The notes below the pieces were generated by a model. The model searched no databases. It had not been told where the DNA came from and saw only the letters and a program-made list of their open reading frames with translations. From Frigoriglobus tundricola (lineage in GTDB: Bacteria; Planctomycetota; Planctomycetia; Gemmatales; Gemmataceae): a stretch of DNA of 64,000 nucleotides. The stretch spans positions 5,394,001 to 5,458,000 of the forward strand of contig NZ_CP053452.2 of assembly GCF_013128195.2 (NCBI RefSeq). The letters run 5' to 3'. Within the stretch, counting starts at the first letter, position 1. Each line of letters opens with the position of its first letter. The position numbers and the translations under genes were made by a program. This document shows, piece after piece, positions 52,202 through 60,448 of this stretch.

Positions 52202-53368
52202 ATGGCCGAGAAGGCGGACAAAGTGGAGAAGGCCAAGGACAAGCACGAGGGCATGGGCAGCAAGGAACTGAAGACCGCCCTCGCGGCGATCGAGAAGGAG
52301 TTCGGTAAGGGCTCGATCATGTCGCTCGGCGACATGGGCGGCCTGGACATCGACTGCATCTCGACCGGCTCCCTCAGCCTCGACCTCGCGCTCGGCGGCA
52401 AGGGCCTGCCCCGCGGCCGGGTAGTCGAGATCTACGGTGCGGAAGCCAGCGGGAAGACGACCATCGCGCTCCACTGCATCGCGCAAGCTCAGAAGGCCGG
52501 CGGCGTTGCGGCGTTCATCGACGCCGAACACGCCCTCGACCCGAGCTGGGCGAAGCGGCTCGGCGTGGACCTCGACAACCTCCTCGTGAGCCAGCCCAGC
52601 TACGGCGAAGAGGGGCTGCGGATCGCCGAGATGCTCATCAAGTCCAACGCCGTGGACATCATCATCGTGGACTCGGTCGCGGCCCTCGTGCCCAAGAACG
52701 AGATCCAGGAGAGCGAGATCGGCGACACGAAGGTCGGCCTCCAGGCCCGGCTCATGAGCCAGGCGATGCGCATCCTGACGCCGCAGATCAACAAGAGCCG
52801 CACGTGCCTGGTGTTCATCAACCAGATCCGGCAGAAGATCGGCGTCATGTACGGCGACCCGAACACCACCACCGGCGGCCTGGCGCTGAAGTTCTACGCC
52901 AGCGTGCGGATGGAGGTGAAGCGGGTGACGCACGTGAAGGACGGCGAGGACACCATCGGCGCCGAGACCCGCGTGCGGGTGGTGAAGAACAAGATCGCCC
53001 CGCCGTTCCGCAACGCCGAGTTCGAGCTGCTCCACGACCGCGGCATCGACTTCGAGGGCGACGTCATCAAGTTGGCCCTAGAGGACGAGATCATCGAGAA
53101 GAGCGGCGCGCACTTCTCGTACAAGGACCAGCGGCTCGGCCAGGGGCTGAAGAACGCGGTCGAGTTCCTCCGCGAGAACCCGGCCGTGCGCGACGAGATC
53201 GCCGCACAGGTCCGCGAGAAGCGGAAGCCGAAGGTGGTGGACGAGGCGGCGCTGGCCGCGACCGCGGCCCAGGAAGAGGCCGAAGCCGCCGCCGAACTCG
53301 CGGCCCTCGGCGAGGACGTGGTCGCGGAAGCGCCCAAGAAGAAGCGCGGCAAGGCCGCCGCGGAGTAA
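52202..53368 (+). CDS. recA: recombinase RecA
   Basis: A 388-residue RecA: strand exchange in homologous recombination and trigger of LexA self-cleavage. Seen: [16 protein letters not shown] (P-loop; most RecAs have GPESSGKT), [94 protein letters not shown]. The C terminus is Ala/Glu/Lys-rich. Start [17 protein letters not shown] with GGGAGTCGG upstream. No known LexA box (neither the GAAC-N4-GTTC nor the CTG-N10-CAG type) was seen in the 200 bases before it. Confidence 0.97.
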   Translation: MAEKADKVEKAKDKHEGMGSKELKTALAAIEKEFGKGSIMSLGDMGGLDIDCISTGSLSLDLALGGKGLPRGRVVEIYGAEASGKTTIALHCIAQAQKAGGVAAFIDAEHALDPSWAKRLGVDLDNLLVSQPSYGEEGLRIAEMLIKSNAVDIIIVDSVAALVPKNEIQESEIGDTKVGLQARLMSQAMRILTPQINKSRTCLVFINQIRQKIGVMYGDPNTTTGGLALKFYASVRMEVKRVTHVKDGEDTIGAETRVRVVKNKIAPPFRNAEFELLHDRGIDFEGDVIKLALEDEIIEKSGAHFSYKDQRLGQGLKNAVEFLRENPAVRDEIAAQVREKRKPKVVDEAALAATAAQEEAEAAAELAALGEDVVAEAPKKKRGKAAAE

Positions 53369-53713
53369 TACCGGTCGCGTTGATTGCTGCCCTGGGACCG
53401 CGGGCGCCCCGCCCGCTTGCTACGCCCGCGAAACCACGCGGCGTGCCTCGTATCGCGATATGATCCGCAACGCAGCGGGCGGGACGCCCGCGGTCCCAGG
53501 GCAGCAATCGACACCATCCTGTATAACTGAGTCCAAGAAGAGCCGCAAATAACTCTGAAAGACGCAGATCAAACAAAGAATAGAGTAAAGGCGAAGGCGG
53601 CGGATTCGGATTGCTCTTGCTCCTCCCGCCGTCCTTTCTCAAACTCTCTTCTCGGGTCCGCGTCCTTCTGCGTTGTCTGCGGCTGATTTCGTTTTCTCAC
53701 CTGTGGAGCGGAC
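53369..53713. other. repeat-bearing gap before the flippase gene
   Basis: About 345 bases. It holds the second MITE-like palindrome (53382-53509) and an AT-richer part at 53540-53700 with GACGCAGATC and TCTGCGTTGTCTGCGGCTG, a degenerate relative of the inverted repeat at 62780-62914. No gene is supported. Confidence 0.55.
53382..53509. repeat. MITE-like palindromic element, copy 2
   Basis: A 128-bp element with arms GATTGCTGCCCTGGGACCGC and its complement. It matches the copy at 37542-37686 in reverse orientation over almost its full length, including CGTATCGCGATATGATCCGC. It starts 14 bases after the recA stop and may act as its terminator. Confidence 0.85.
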
Positions 53714-55264
53714 ATGGACGTTCGCGGTTCTTCCAACCGCTCACTCGCAATCGGGGCCGCCACCAACTGGGCGGCGTTCGCGGCCACACTCGCGGTCGGG
53801 TTCTTCCTCGCGCCGTACCTCGTGCGCGGCCTCGGTGACGCCCGCTACGGCGTGTGGTGCGTCGTCGAAAGCATCCTCGCGTACTTCACCCTGTTCGACC
53901 TCGGCATCGCGGCGTGCCTCGTGCGGTTCGTGGCGAAGCACCACGCGACCGGCGACCGCGCCGAGTTGAACCGCATCGTCTCCGCCAGTTTCGGCCTGTT
54001 CCTGCTCGCGGCGGTAGGCGTGATGACCCTGGGCGGCGCGCTCGCGCCGTTCGTTGCGCCGGGGCTGGAGCGGAAGCTCGGGGCGCCCGGCGACGTGCTG
54101 CCGTTCATGCTGCTCATGCTCGCGAACCTGGCGGTTTCGCTGCCGCTGAGCGTCTTCCCGACCGCCCTCGACGGTCTCCAGCGGTTCGGCGCGAAGAGCG
54201 GCGTGCGGCTCGGGTGCCTCGTGCTGCGCGTCGGCGGCATCGTGTGGGTGATGGAGACGCGGCCGGGGCTGTTGCCGCTCGCGGTCGTCTTCACAATCGC
54301 CAACCTGCTCGAACACGCGCTCGCGGCCCTGACGTGTTTTCGGTTCCTGCCGGGCCTGCGGCTCTCGCACCGGCTCATCGACCGCGCCACGCTGCGCGAG
54401 GTGCGCGGGTACAGCGTCGACGCGTTCCTGGCGATGCTCGCGGGCCGCATCACCGTGCAGACCGGGGCGATCGTCGTCGGCGGGTTCCTCACGGTCTCGG
54501 CCGCGGCGCACTACGCCCTGGCGTCGCGCCTGGTGGAGCTGACGAAGAACCTGCTCCGCTCCGTGACCACCACGCTCACGCCCGCGGTGAGCCAGCGCGA
54601 AGCCACCGGCGACTTCGACGGCGTCCGCCGCGTGCTGCTGGACGGCACCCGCTGGGTGCTGTACCTCGTCCTGCCGATCCACCTCGGGCTGCTGGCGTTC
54701 GGCCGCCCGTTCCTGACGCGGTGGGTCGGCGGCGCGCAGTACGCCGACTGGTGCTTCCCCGCGATGGCGGTGCTGTCCGCCACGCTCACGATCGGCGTCG
54801 CGCAATCGGTCGCGTCCCGCGTCCTGTACGGGATGGGCAAGCTGACCCTGTTCGCGCGGCTGGCGCTGGTGGAGGCGGTGGTGAATCTCGGTCTGAGCCT
54901 CGCGCTCGTCGGCCCGTTCGGGATGGTGGGCGTCGCGGTCGCGGTCGCGGTGCCGAACGTGCTGTTCTGCCTGTTCGTGATTACTTACTCGTGCCGCACT
55001 CTGGACATCGGCGCGGCGCGGTACCTGTCCACGAGCTGGCTGAAGCCGCTGGCGGCCGCGTGCGCGCCCGCGGTGGTGTGGCCGCTCGTCACGCCCGCGG
55101 AACCGACGTGGGCGAGCATCGCGACGGGGCTCGCGGCCGGGCTCGCGCCGTACGTGATCGCGGTGGCGCTGATGGAGGCCGAGCTGCGACCGATCGCCCG
55201 CCGCGCGTGGCCGGCTACGCCCGCGCGATCCCTTCAACCCGCGCCGCCAACTGCTCGGGCGTGA
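53714..55264 (+). CDS. polysaccharide flippase (Wzx/MATE-like)
   Basis: A 516-residue inner-membrane protein with about 12-14 helices, of the polysaccharide biosynthesis/oligosaccharide flippase superfamily that moves undecaprenyl-linked glycans across the membrane. Seen: NWAAFAATLAVGFFLAPYLV RGLGDARYGVW (family N terminus), QGL-free loop DGLQRFGAKSGVRLG, and GPFGMVGVAVAVAVPNVLFC. GGAGCGG 4 bases before ATG 53714. No glycosyltransferases adjoin it. Its 3' end overlaps the convergent DUF167 gene by 50 bases. Confidence 0.85.
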   Translation: MDVRGSSNRSLAIGAATNWAAFAATLAVGFFLAPYLVRGLGDARYGVWCVVESILAYFTLFDLGIAACLVRFVAKHHATGDRAELNRIVSASFGLFLLAAVGVMTLGGALAPFVAPGLERKLGAPGDVLPFMLLMLANLAVSLPLSVFPTALDGLQRFGAKSGVRLGCLVLRVGGIVWVMETRPGLLPLAVVFTIANLLEHALAALTCFRFLPGLRLSHRLIDRATLREVRGYSVDAFLAMLAGRITVQTGAIVVGGFLTVSAAAHYALASRLVELTKNLLRSVTTTLTPAVSQREATGDFDGVRRVLLDGTRWVLYLVLPIHLGLLAFGRPFLTRWVGGAQYADWCFPAMAVLSATLTIGVAQSVASRVLYGMGKLTLFARLALVEAVVNLGLSLALVGPFGMVGVAVAVAVPNVLFCLFVITYSCRTLDIGAARYLSTSWLKPLAAACAPAVVWPLVTPAEPTWASIATGLAAGLAPYVIAVALMEAELRPIARRAWPATPARSLQPAPPTARA

Positions 55265-55517
55265 CGCCGCGAACGAGGACCACCTTGTTCCGGTTCGTTT
55301 GTCCGCTGACGAGCGCCACCTGGGATCGTTGAAGGTGCAGCACTTCGCGCAACAGGGCGATCACGGCCTCGTTCGCGCGGCCGTCCTCCGGCGGCGCGGT
55401 CACACTCACCTTCAGTGCGCCGGCCTGCTCCCCGAGAACCGCGTTCCGCTTCGCTTTCGGTTGCACGCGGAGAGCGAGCGTCGCGCCTTCCGCGTGCGGC
55501 GTGATTGTGACGGGCAT
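55215..55517 (-). CDS. DUF167 (YggU family) protein
   Basis: A 100-residue YggU/DUF167 protein of unknown function, widely conserved. Seen: LALRVQPKAKRNAVLGEQAG ALKVSVTAPPEDGRANEAVI ALLREVL (V-P-ka-k-v and PP-G-AN--li blocks), LVSGQTNRNKVVLVRGVTPE QL. Start MPVTITPHAEGATLALRVQP at 55517. Convergent overlap of 50 bases with the flippase gene on the other strand. Confidence 0.92.
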   Translation of the reverse strand: MPVTITPHAEGATLALRVQPKAKRNAVLGEQAGALKVSVTAPPEDGRANEAVIALLREVLHLQRSQVALVSGQTNRNKVVLVRGVTPEQLAARVEGIARA

Positions 55518-55719
55518 CGGTGTCTCACGTGCGAGGGCGCGGTCCGCACGTCATGGGTTAAGGAATACGAAGGCGAAATTCCGTTCGGCACACATTATGC
55601 ACGGATCGAAATCGGCATTGACACAATAGCAAATCACGGTATTTCTCCTCCCCTCACGGCGGATTCGGTTCGGGGGGCACATCGGGCAACCGCTGTGCGG
55701 AATCGAGGGGAGAACTGCG

Positions 55720-56070
55720 ATGAAATGGGCACTTTGCGGTGCGGCGGCGGTGGCGCTATTGGCCGGAGTGCCGGCGAACGCCGGTGACATCGAGTTCAAG
55801 CCGATCGATACCAAGAAGCTGGTCGTCCAGCCCAGTAAGACCGCCGCAAACCTCGCGGCCGGAACGATTAACCTCGTCGGCCAAACGGCCGCCTCAGCGG
55901 CCGAAGGCAACGGCTATGTCAAGACCATCAACAACCTGTTCGGCATCAAGCGGACGTCGCCAAAAGTTCAGGCCGGGCCGAGCGCGCTGCCGGCCCCGAA
56001 CCTTTACAAGTCAACTCAATACAAAAATTACAATGTGCCCGTGATGCCCACCTACCAGACGCGGCGCTGA
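55720..56070 (+). CDS. small secreted hypothetical protein
   Basis: A 116-residue exported protein: signal peptide MKWALCGAAAVALLAGVPANA with cleavage near residue 21, mature part rich in Asn, Lys and Thr (DTKKLVVQPSKTAANLAAGT INLVGQTAASAAEGNGYVKT), Tyr-rich C terminus. Ribosome binding site GGGGAGAA 7 bases upstream. I do not know a family; the length and NLFGIK motif suggest a planctomycete-specific protein. Confidence 0.65.
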   Translation: MKWALCGAAAVALLAGVPANAGDIEFKPIDTKKLVVQPSKTAANLAAGTINLVGQTAASAAEGNGYVKTINNLFGIKRTSPKVQAGPSALPAPNLYKSTQYKNYNVPVMPTYQTRR

Positions 56071-56229
56071 TCGTTCGAGCGCCAGTGCCGCCGACCGGCC
56101 CGCCTTTCTAGCGGGCCATCTCATTTTTGAGGAACTTTCGAAGCGACCCGGCGTTTAAGGTGTGTGCAGCACTCGCCATGTTCTCCGTCGACCCCAAGCC
56201 GACGGACGCAGCACACCCGGGAGACCCCC

Positions 56230-56922
56230 ATGCGTCGAGTCGTCCTGCGCGGCGTGTTCGCCTTCACGTTAACTCTGGCACTCGTTGCGCTGCCGGTGGC
56301 GGCCGACGACACCTCGCCGTCGAAGTCGAAGGCACCGACGAAGGAGCCGGTGGCCAAGGCGCCGACCTTCCCCGGCTACATCTTCGTAACCGAGGCCGTC
56401 GGTGAGGTCGTGAAGGCCAACGATACCACCGTCACGCTGCGGGTCACGTGGTACACCGTGCAGCAGTCCCGAACCGGGAACAACCGGGTGAACTTGAGTT
56501 CCAGGAGCCGGAACTACCACAACCCGTTCGCACGGACCACCCGGCCCGCCCATGTGGTGGAACACCACCAGGATTACAACCTCGATTACCTGCCCCAGTC
56601 GCTCGTCCGCACCCGCACGCTCCCGGCCAAGACGGACGAAACCGGCAAGCGGGTGCCCCACACGCAAAAGGAAATCGACGAACTGCGCGCGCCGGACGGC
56701 GCCCCCGCCTACGCATCGAGTAAGCTCGACGTGACCCCCGGGACCTACCTCGAAGTGTACCTGATTCGCGACAAGAACATCCCCGACGAAAAGGCGACCG
56801 ACGCCGACCTGCGGATCAAATACGCCTTCGTGCTGGGCAAGGACCCGAACCCGCCCAAGGACATCGCCAGCCCGGGCAAGGGCAGCGGAACGACTCCTCC
56901 GGCCAGTCCCAAAAAGAACTGA
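56230..56922 (+). CDS. secreted hypothetical protein
   Basis: A 230-residue exported protein starting MRRVVLRGVFAFTLTLALVA L (signal peptide, cleavage near residue 25 AADD). The body has a beta-strand-like region VTEAVGEVVKANDTTVTLRV TWY, a His/Asn-rich middle, VTPGTYLEVYLIRDKNIPD and a Pro/Ser/Lys tail. No family recognised; it resembles several planctomycete secreted proteins with an OB-like or cold-shock-like strand pattern, but that is a weak hint. Start at 56230 instead of 56164 because the added residues are not signal-like. Confidence 0.65.
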   Translation: MRRVVLRGVFAFTLTLALVALPVAADDTSPSKSKAPTKEPVAKAPTFPGYIFVTEAVGEVVKANDTTVTLRVTWYTVQQSRTGNNRVNLSSRSRNYHNPFARTTRPAHVVEHHQDYNLDYLPQSLVRTRTLPAKTDETGKRVPHTQKEIDELRAPDGAPAYASSKLDVTPGTYLEVYLIRDKNIPDEKATDADLRIKYAFVLGKDPNPPKDIASPGKGSGTTPPASPKKN

Positions 56923-56935
56923 CAGGGGGAGCGAG

Positions 56936-56981
56936 GTGAAACGAACCGAGCCGGGCAAAAGCCCGGCTCGGTTCGTTTCAC
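56936..56981 (+). terminator. perfect hairpin between convergent genes
   Basis: A 21-base perfect stem beginning GTGAAACGAACCGAGCCGGG, loop AAAA, 14 bases after the secreted protein's stop and 14 bases before the end of the SnoaL-like gene. Confidence 0.8.
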
Positions 56982-56994
56982 GGCTGCGCGCAAA

Positions 56995-57429
56995 TCACAA
57001 AAGGGTCACCGACGCCGCGGGCGGACCGCCCTGGAGCGTCTGCAACAGGCCGTGCGCGTTCCAACTGTCCCAGCACTGCGCCAGCTTCCCGGCGCGCAGA
57101 CCGAGCCACGTCACGCCGCGGAACGACACGCGCTTGCCCGTCGCCGGAACGCCCAGTACGTCGCCCGTGTGTGTCCCGATCGCCCGCCACCGAACGACCG
57201 CCTGATCCCGCTCGCTCACGACGTCTTCGACGTCAACGCGCAGATCGGGGAAGCCGGTCACGAACGGGAGGTACACGAGATCCAGAAACGCTTGCGCGTC
57301 CGCGACGGGTCCGAACTCCGTCGCGCCCAGACCCGCCGGGGCGCTCAGTTCGAAGATCGTCTCGGTGCGGCGCTGGTTCCACACCTCCTCGAACCACCGC
57401 CGTGCGATCGCCGCGTTCGCGCTGCTCAT
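56995..57429 (-). CDS. SnoaL-like ester cyclase / NTF2-fold protein
   Basis: A 144-residue protein with the NTF2-like SnoaL pattern: NAAIARRWFEEVWNQRRTET IFELSA, FPDLRVDVEDVVSERDQAVV RW (D-R-V-v-RW core), GTHTGDVLGVPATGKRVSFR GV and WDSWNAHGLLQTLQG. Such proteins are cyclases, hydrolases or binding proteins; actual activity cannot be told. Ends near a strong hairpin; upstream lies a dispersed palindromic repeat. Confidence 0.88.
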   Translation of the reverse strand: MSSANAAIARRWFEEVWNQRRTETIFELSAPAGLGATEFGPVADAQAFLDLVYLPFVTGFPDLRVDVEDVVSERDQAVVRWRAIGTHTGDVLGVPATGKRVSFRGVTWLGLRAGKLAQCWDSWNAHGLLQTLQGGPPAASVTLL

Positions 57430-57490
57430 GATCGGCTCCGGGATGTTAGAAACGCCAGCGGCATCTCGCTTCCAGCGTGGAGTGGTCCGA

Positions 57491-57559
57491 GAAAGTAGGC
57501 AACTCGCTCCATGTGGAGTCGGTGGCGGGTGTCACTCGCGGAGCGAGTGACCTACTTTC
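57491..57559. repeat. dispersed palindromic repeat between SnoaL-like gene and pyrF
   Basis: Arms GAAAGTAGGCAACTCGCTCC and GGAGCGAGTGACCTACTTTC (57491-57510 and 57540-57559) are near-complementary; the centre ATGTGGAGTCGGTGGCGGGT matches the repeats at 30430 and 34290. Third locus of the family in this window. Confidence 0.75.
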
Positions 57560-57568
57560 TGCCCGCCC

Positions 57569-58465
57569 TTATGGTTTCAGTTCCGCCGCGGCTTTCTGAG
57601 CGGCGGCTACGATTTTCGCTTCCCAATCGGGGTCGTCGGGGTGGAACGGGAACGTCACCCCGCGCGAGCTGTTCACGATCGCCCCGAGCCCGTCCGGGCG
57701 GTACGCCACCTTCACGTCGGCCGCGGTGCCGCCCTGCGCGCCGTAGCCCGGCACGAGCAGCCACACGTCCGGCATCGCCGCCCGCAGCTCCGCCAGCTCC
57801 TTCGGGTGCGTCGCACCGACCACCGCGCCCACGTCCCCCAGGCCGCACGCGCCGCGCGTCGGCGCGTTCCAGTTCGCCACTTCGGCCGCGACGTGTCGGT
57901 AGACCGGCTGGCCGTTACACACCAGATCCTGAAACAGCCCCGCGCCGGGGTTGCTCGTGCGGACCAGCACGAACGTACCGCGGTCCGCCTTCTTCGCGGC
58001 CGTGAGGAACGGCTCGACGGCGTCGCGACCGAGGTACGGGTTGACGGTGAGGGCGTCGGCGTCCCACACGGGGAACGAGTCGCCGTCAACGGTGCAGCCG
58101 GCGAACGCGGCGTCGGCGTAGGCGGTCGCGGTGGAGGCGATGTCGCCGCGCTTCGCGTCGAGGACGGTGACGAAGCCGAGGAGCCGGGCCTCGCGGAGGA
58201 GGAGCTGGAGCATCTCCATCCCGTTCGGCCCGATCTGCTCGAAGAACGCGGCCTGCGGCTTCACCACGCCAGAGAACGGGCGGACCAGTTCCAGCACCTT
58301 GCGGCCGAACTCGAAATAGCCGATCGCGGCGCGCTCTTCCGGCAGTTCGTCGCGCAGCGGGTCACGAATGGCCTTCGGCAGCGATTCCCACCGCGGGTCG
58401 ATGCCGACGCACAGCGGGCCTTTCTGGCGGACGGCTTCGGCCAGTCGGTCGGCGAAGGTGGGCAT
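57569..58465 (-). CDS. pyrF: orotidine 5'-phosphate decarboxylase
   Basis: A 298-residue type 2 OMP decarboxylase, last step of UMP synthesis. Seen: PLCVGIDPRWESLPKAIRD, FSGVVKPQAAFFEQIGPNGM, the catalytic VLDAKRGDIASTATAYADAAF (102-121 region, DAKRGDI), and LVPGYGAQGGTAADVKVAYR with the phosphate-binding GA-GG and VNSSRGVTFP. The start MPTFADRLAEAVRQKG at 58465 begins at the family N terminus. An IS1595-like element sits only 30 bases upstream (58495), so the native promoter has probably been displaced. Confidence 0.95.
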   Translation of the reverse strand: MPTFADRLAEAVRQKGPLCVGIDPRWESLPKAIRDPLRDELPEERAAIGYFEFGRKVLELVRPFSGVVKPQAAFFEQIGPNGMEMLQLLLREARLLGFVTVLDAKRGDIASTATAYADAAFAGCTVDGDSFPVWDADALTVNPYLGRDAVEPFLTAAKKADRGTFVLVRTSNPGAGLFQDLVCNGQPVYRHVAAEVANWNAPTRGACGLGDVGAVVGATHPKELAELRAAMPDVWLLVPGYGAQGGTAADVKVAYRPDGLGAIVNSSRGVTFPFHPDDPDWEAKIVAAAQKAAAELKP

Positions 58466-58494
58466 GCAGCATCCTGGGCGCGATAGAGGTGTTA

Positions 58495-58503
58495 AATATC
58501 TTC
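58495..58503. repeat. IS1595-like target duplication, left copy
   Basis: AATATCTTC, repeated exactly at 59556-59564. Eight bases is usual for the family; the ninth base may be chance. Confidence 0.85.
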
Positions 58504-59555
58504 GGCTCATGAGGCCGTCGGGGTGGAACTGGTCTTTTCCCATTCCCCGGTCGAGCGTTAGAGTACGCCGGTGTTCGGTAGCCGTGGTTTTGGAGGCCGG
58601 GAGATGGACTTCCCGATCGTGGACCTGATGGACCCAGGCGCGTGCTACCGGTATCTGGTCGATTTGCTGCACCCCGACGGTCTGTCGTGCCCGCGGTGCC
58701 ACCGGTCCGATGGGATGGGGGTTCAGGCCCGGCATCGGGCACCGGTCCTGGACTACCGATGCACCCATTGCGGTCGGGTGTTCAATGCGTACACCGGAAC
58801 CCCGCTCCACGGCACCCGTCGGCCCCCGGCCCCGTGGGTTCTGATCTTCCGCGGGTTCGCGCAAGGAACCCCGACCGCTCAACTGGCGCGAGAACTGGGG
58901 TGCGATCGGATGCACCTGCTGGATCTGCGGCACCGGTTCCAGGAACGCGCCGCGGGAGCCGCCACGCAGGTCGGCGCGATCCCCGGCTCGGAGACCGAAG
59001 CGGACGAGATGTTCCAGAATGCGGGGGAAAAAAGGGGTCCGGCACCCGAACCCGGACGACCCGCCCCGACGCCGGGCCAACAAGCGGCGCGGGCACGGGA
59101 ACTTCGCCAACGACCGCCCGCCGGTGGTCGGGGTGGTGAGCCGGGACACCGGGGCCATCGTCCTGGAGGTCGTCGAACGAACGGACCAGGAGACCCTGAT
59201 CGCGTTCGTGACCGAACATACCGATGATGGCGCGACCGTATACACGGATGAGTGGTCGGGGTACGCGCGGCTGTCCGCGGAGGGCCGCGGGCATGCCACG
59301 GTGAACCACACCCCGGGCCAACGGGAGTGGGCTCGGGATGACGACGGGGACGGGATCCGCGAGGTCCACGATAACACGCTCGAGGGCCTGTGGGCGGCCC
59401 TCCGCACGTTCCTGCGACCGTTCCGCGGGATCAGCAAGCACTACCTCCACCAGTACGTTGCCGTCTTCCAATGGGCATACAACAAGGTCGGCGTTGCGGG
59501 CATGGTCCGCACACTACTGGGCCTGCCCCTGTCCACCCCGACGGCCTCATGAGCC
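58504..59555 (+). mobile_element. IS1595-like insertion sequence with 24-bp perfect terminal repeats (1052 bp)
   Basis: Perfect 24-base inverted ends (GGCTCATGAGGCCGTCGGGG and four more bases) at 58504-58527 and 59532-59555, flanked by AATATCTTC on both sides. Inside is one transposase gene of the IS1595/ISXO2 type, broken by a one-base frameshift. The stop codon of the transposase lies within the right inverted repeat. Size, ends and duplication all fit IS1595. Confidence 0.92.
58604..59552 (+). pseudogene. IS1595/ISXO2-like transposase with a +1-base frameshift
   Basis: The first frame from MDFPIVDLMDPGACYRYLVD (ATG 58604, GGAGG upstream) carries the zinc-ribbon CPRCH / CTHCGRVFNAYTGTPLHGTR typical of the family. 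At 59029-59034 a run of six A shifts the frame; the protein continues in the next frame as GVRHPNPDDPPRRRANKRRG HG, VVGVVSRDTGAIVLEVVERT, VYTDEWSGYARL, HDNTLEGLWAALRTFLRPFR GISKHYLHQYVAVFQWAYN. With five A the frame would read EMFQNAGEKGVRHPNPDD without a break. Either an inactivating insertion, a homopolymer error, or a slippage site. Confidence 0.88.
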
Positions 59556-59564
59556 AATATCTTC
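59556..59564. repeat. IS1595-like target duplication, right copy
   Basis: AATATCTTC, identical to 58495-58503. Confidence 0.85.
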
Positions 59565-59622
59565 TTGTGGTGCAGGCGTCTCGCCTGCCGAACTTCAGCA
59601 GGCGAGACGCCTGCACCACAAG
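59564..59622. terminator. perfect hairpin past the end of the alpha/beta hydrolase gene
   Basis: A 25-base perfect stem beginning CTTGTGGTGCAGGCGTCTCG with a 9-base loop, 10 bases after the leftward hydrolase gene ends. It abuts the IS1595-like element. Confidence 0.75.
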
Positions 59623-59632
59623 GACCGTGCGC

Positions 59633-60427
59633 TCACTTCAGCCCGGCGACGAAGCCGCACACGGCGGCGTTGAACGCGTCCGGGTTCTCGACGTTCGACA
59701 GGTGCCCCGCACCGGGGATGTGCAGCAGCGTGCTGCGGCGGATCTGCGCGGACAGGTTCGCCGCCGACAGCGGCGGCGTGACCGCGTCGTACTCGCCGAC
59801 GAGGACGAGCGTCGGGACCGTGATGGCCTTCAGCCCGGGGTTCGCGTCGGGCCGGTCGCGGAGCGCGCCCAGGGCCGCGATCACGCTCGGGGCCGGTTGC
59901 CGGGCCGCCAGCGCCTTCAACCGCTCGATCACGTCGGGCCTGCCGGTGAGCGTGTGCTCACTCACCACCTTCGGGAGCATCGTCTCGAACAGGGCCGCGC
60001 TCCCCTGTTCTTCCACCAGCGCGATGGACTTCGTCCGGTTCGCTTTCGTCGTCCGGTCGTCCACCCCCGCGCGCGTGTCGGCGAGGACGAGGCCGGCGAG
60101 CGTGTCGGGGTGCTTGCGGGCCAGGGCGAGGGCGACGTAGCCGCCCATTGAGAGCCCGCACACGACCGCCTTCGAGACGTCGTGCACCGCCAGGAACTCG
60201 GCCACCGCGTCCGCGGCGCCCTCGATGCCCGTTCCGGCCGGCGACGACTCGCCGAAGCCGGGCAGGTCGAGCGCGACGACGCGCGCCGCTTCCCCGAGGG
60301 CGGCCAGTTGCGGGCGCCACATGCCGCGGTCGAGGGGGAACGCGTGTAACAGCACGAGGGGCGTGCCGGTCCCGGTCTCGTCGTACCCGATCGTCAGCCC
60401 GCTCGCCGGCAGCTTGCAGAGAGGCAT
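59633..60427 (-). CDS. alpha/beta hydrolase, 3-oxoadipate enol-lactonase-like
   Basis: A 264-residue alpha/beta-hydrolase. Seen: LVLLHAFPLDRGMWRPQLAA (oxyanion region), VALDLPGFGESS, nucleophile elbow CGLSMGGYVALALARKHPDT (Ser about 93), VPTLVLVGEYDAVTPP (acid) and HIPGAGHLSNVENPDAFN (catalytic His). This is the PcaD-like enol-lactonase/esterase group; true substrate unknown. Start MPLCKLPASGLTIGYDETG at 60427; a TTG at 60448 is possible. It follows rnr by about 20 bases and is probably cotranscribed with it. Confidence 0.88.
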   Translation of the reverse strand: MPLCKLPASGLTIGYDETGTGTPLVLLHAFPLDRGMWRPQLAALGEAARVVALDLPGFGESSPAGTGIEGAADAVAEFLAVHDVSKAVVCGLSMGGYVALALARKHPDTLAGLVLADTRAGVDDRTTKANRTKSIALVEEQGSAALFETMLPKVVSEHTLTGRPDVIERLKALAARQPAPSVIAALGALRDRPDANPGLKAITVPTLVLVGEYDAVTPPLSAANLSAQIRRSTLLHIPGAGHLSNVENPDAFNAAVCGFVAGLK

Positions 60428-60448
60428 CTCGATTGGCTCCGCGGGCAA

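Noticed and set aside
58571-58603. transposase start at GTG 58571
   Set aside because: ATG 58604 has a good GGAGG upstream and starts at the family-like N terminus.
59029-59034. programmed -1 frameshift in the IS1595-like transposase
   Set aside because: The A run is not in the X-XXY-YYZ phase, and the downstream frame needs +1, not -1.
41555-59555. composite transposon bounded by the two insertion sequences
   Set aside because: The elements belong to different families with different ends and each has its own target duplication; the DNA between them is housekeeping (pgi, recA, pyrF).
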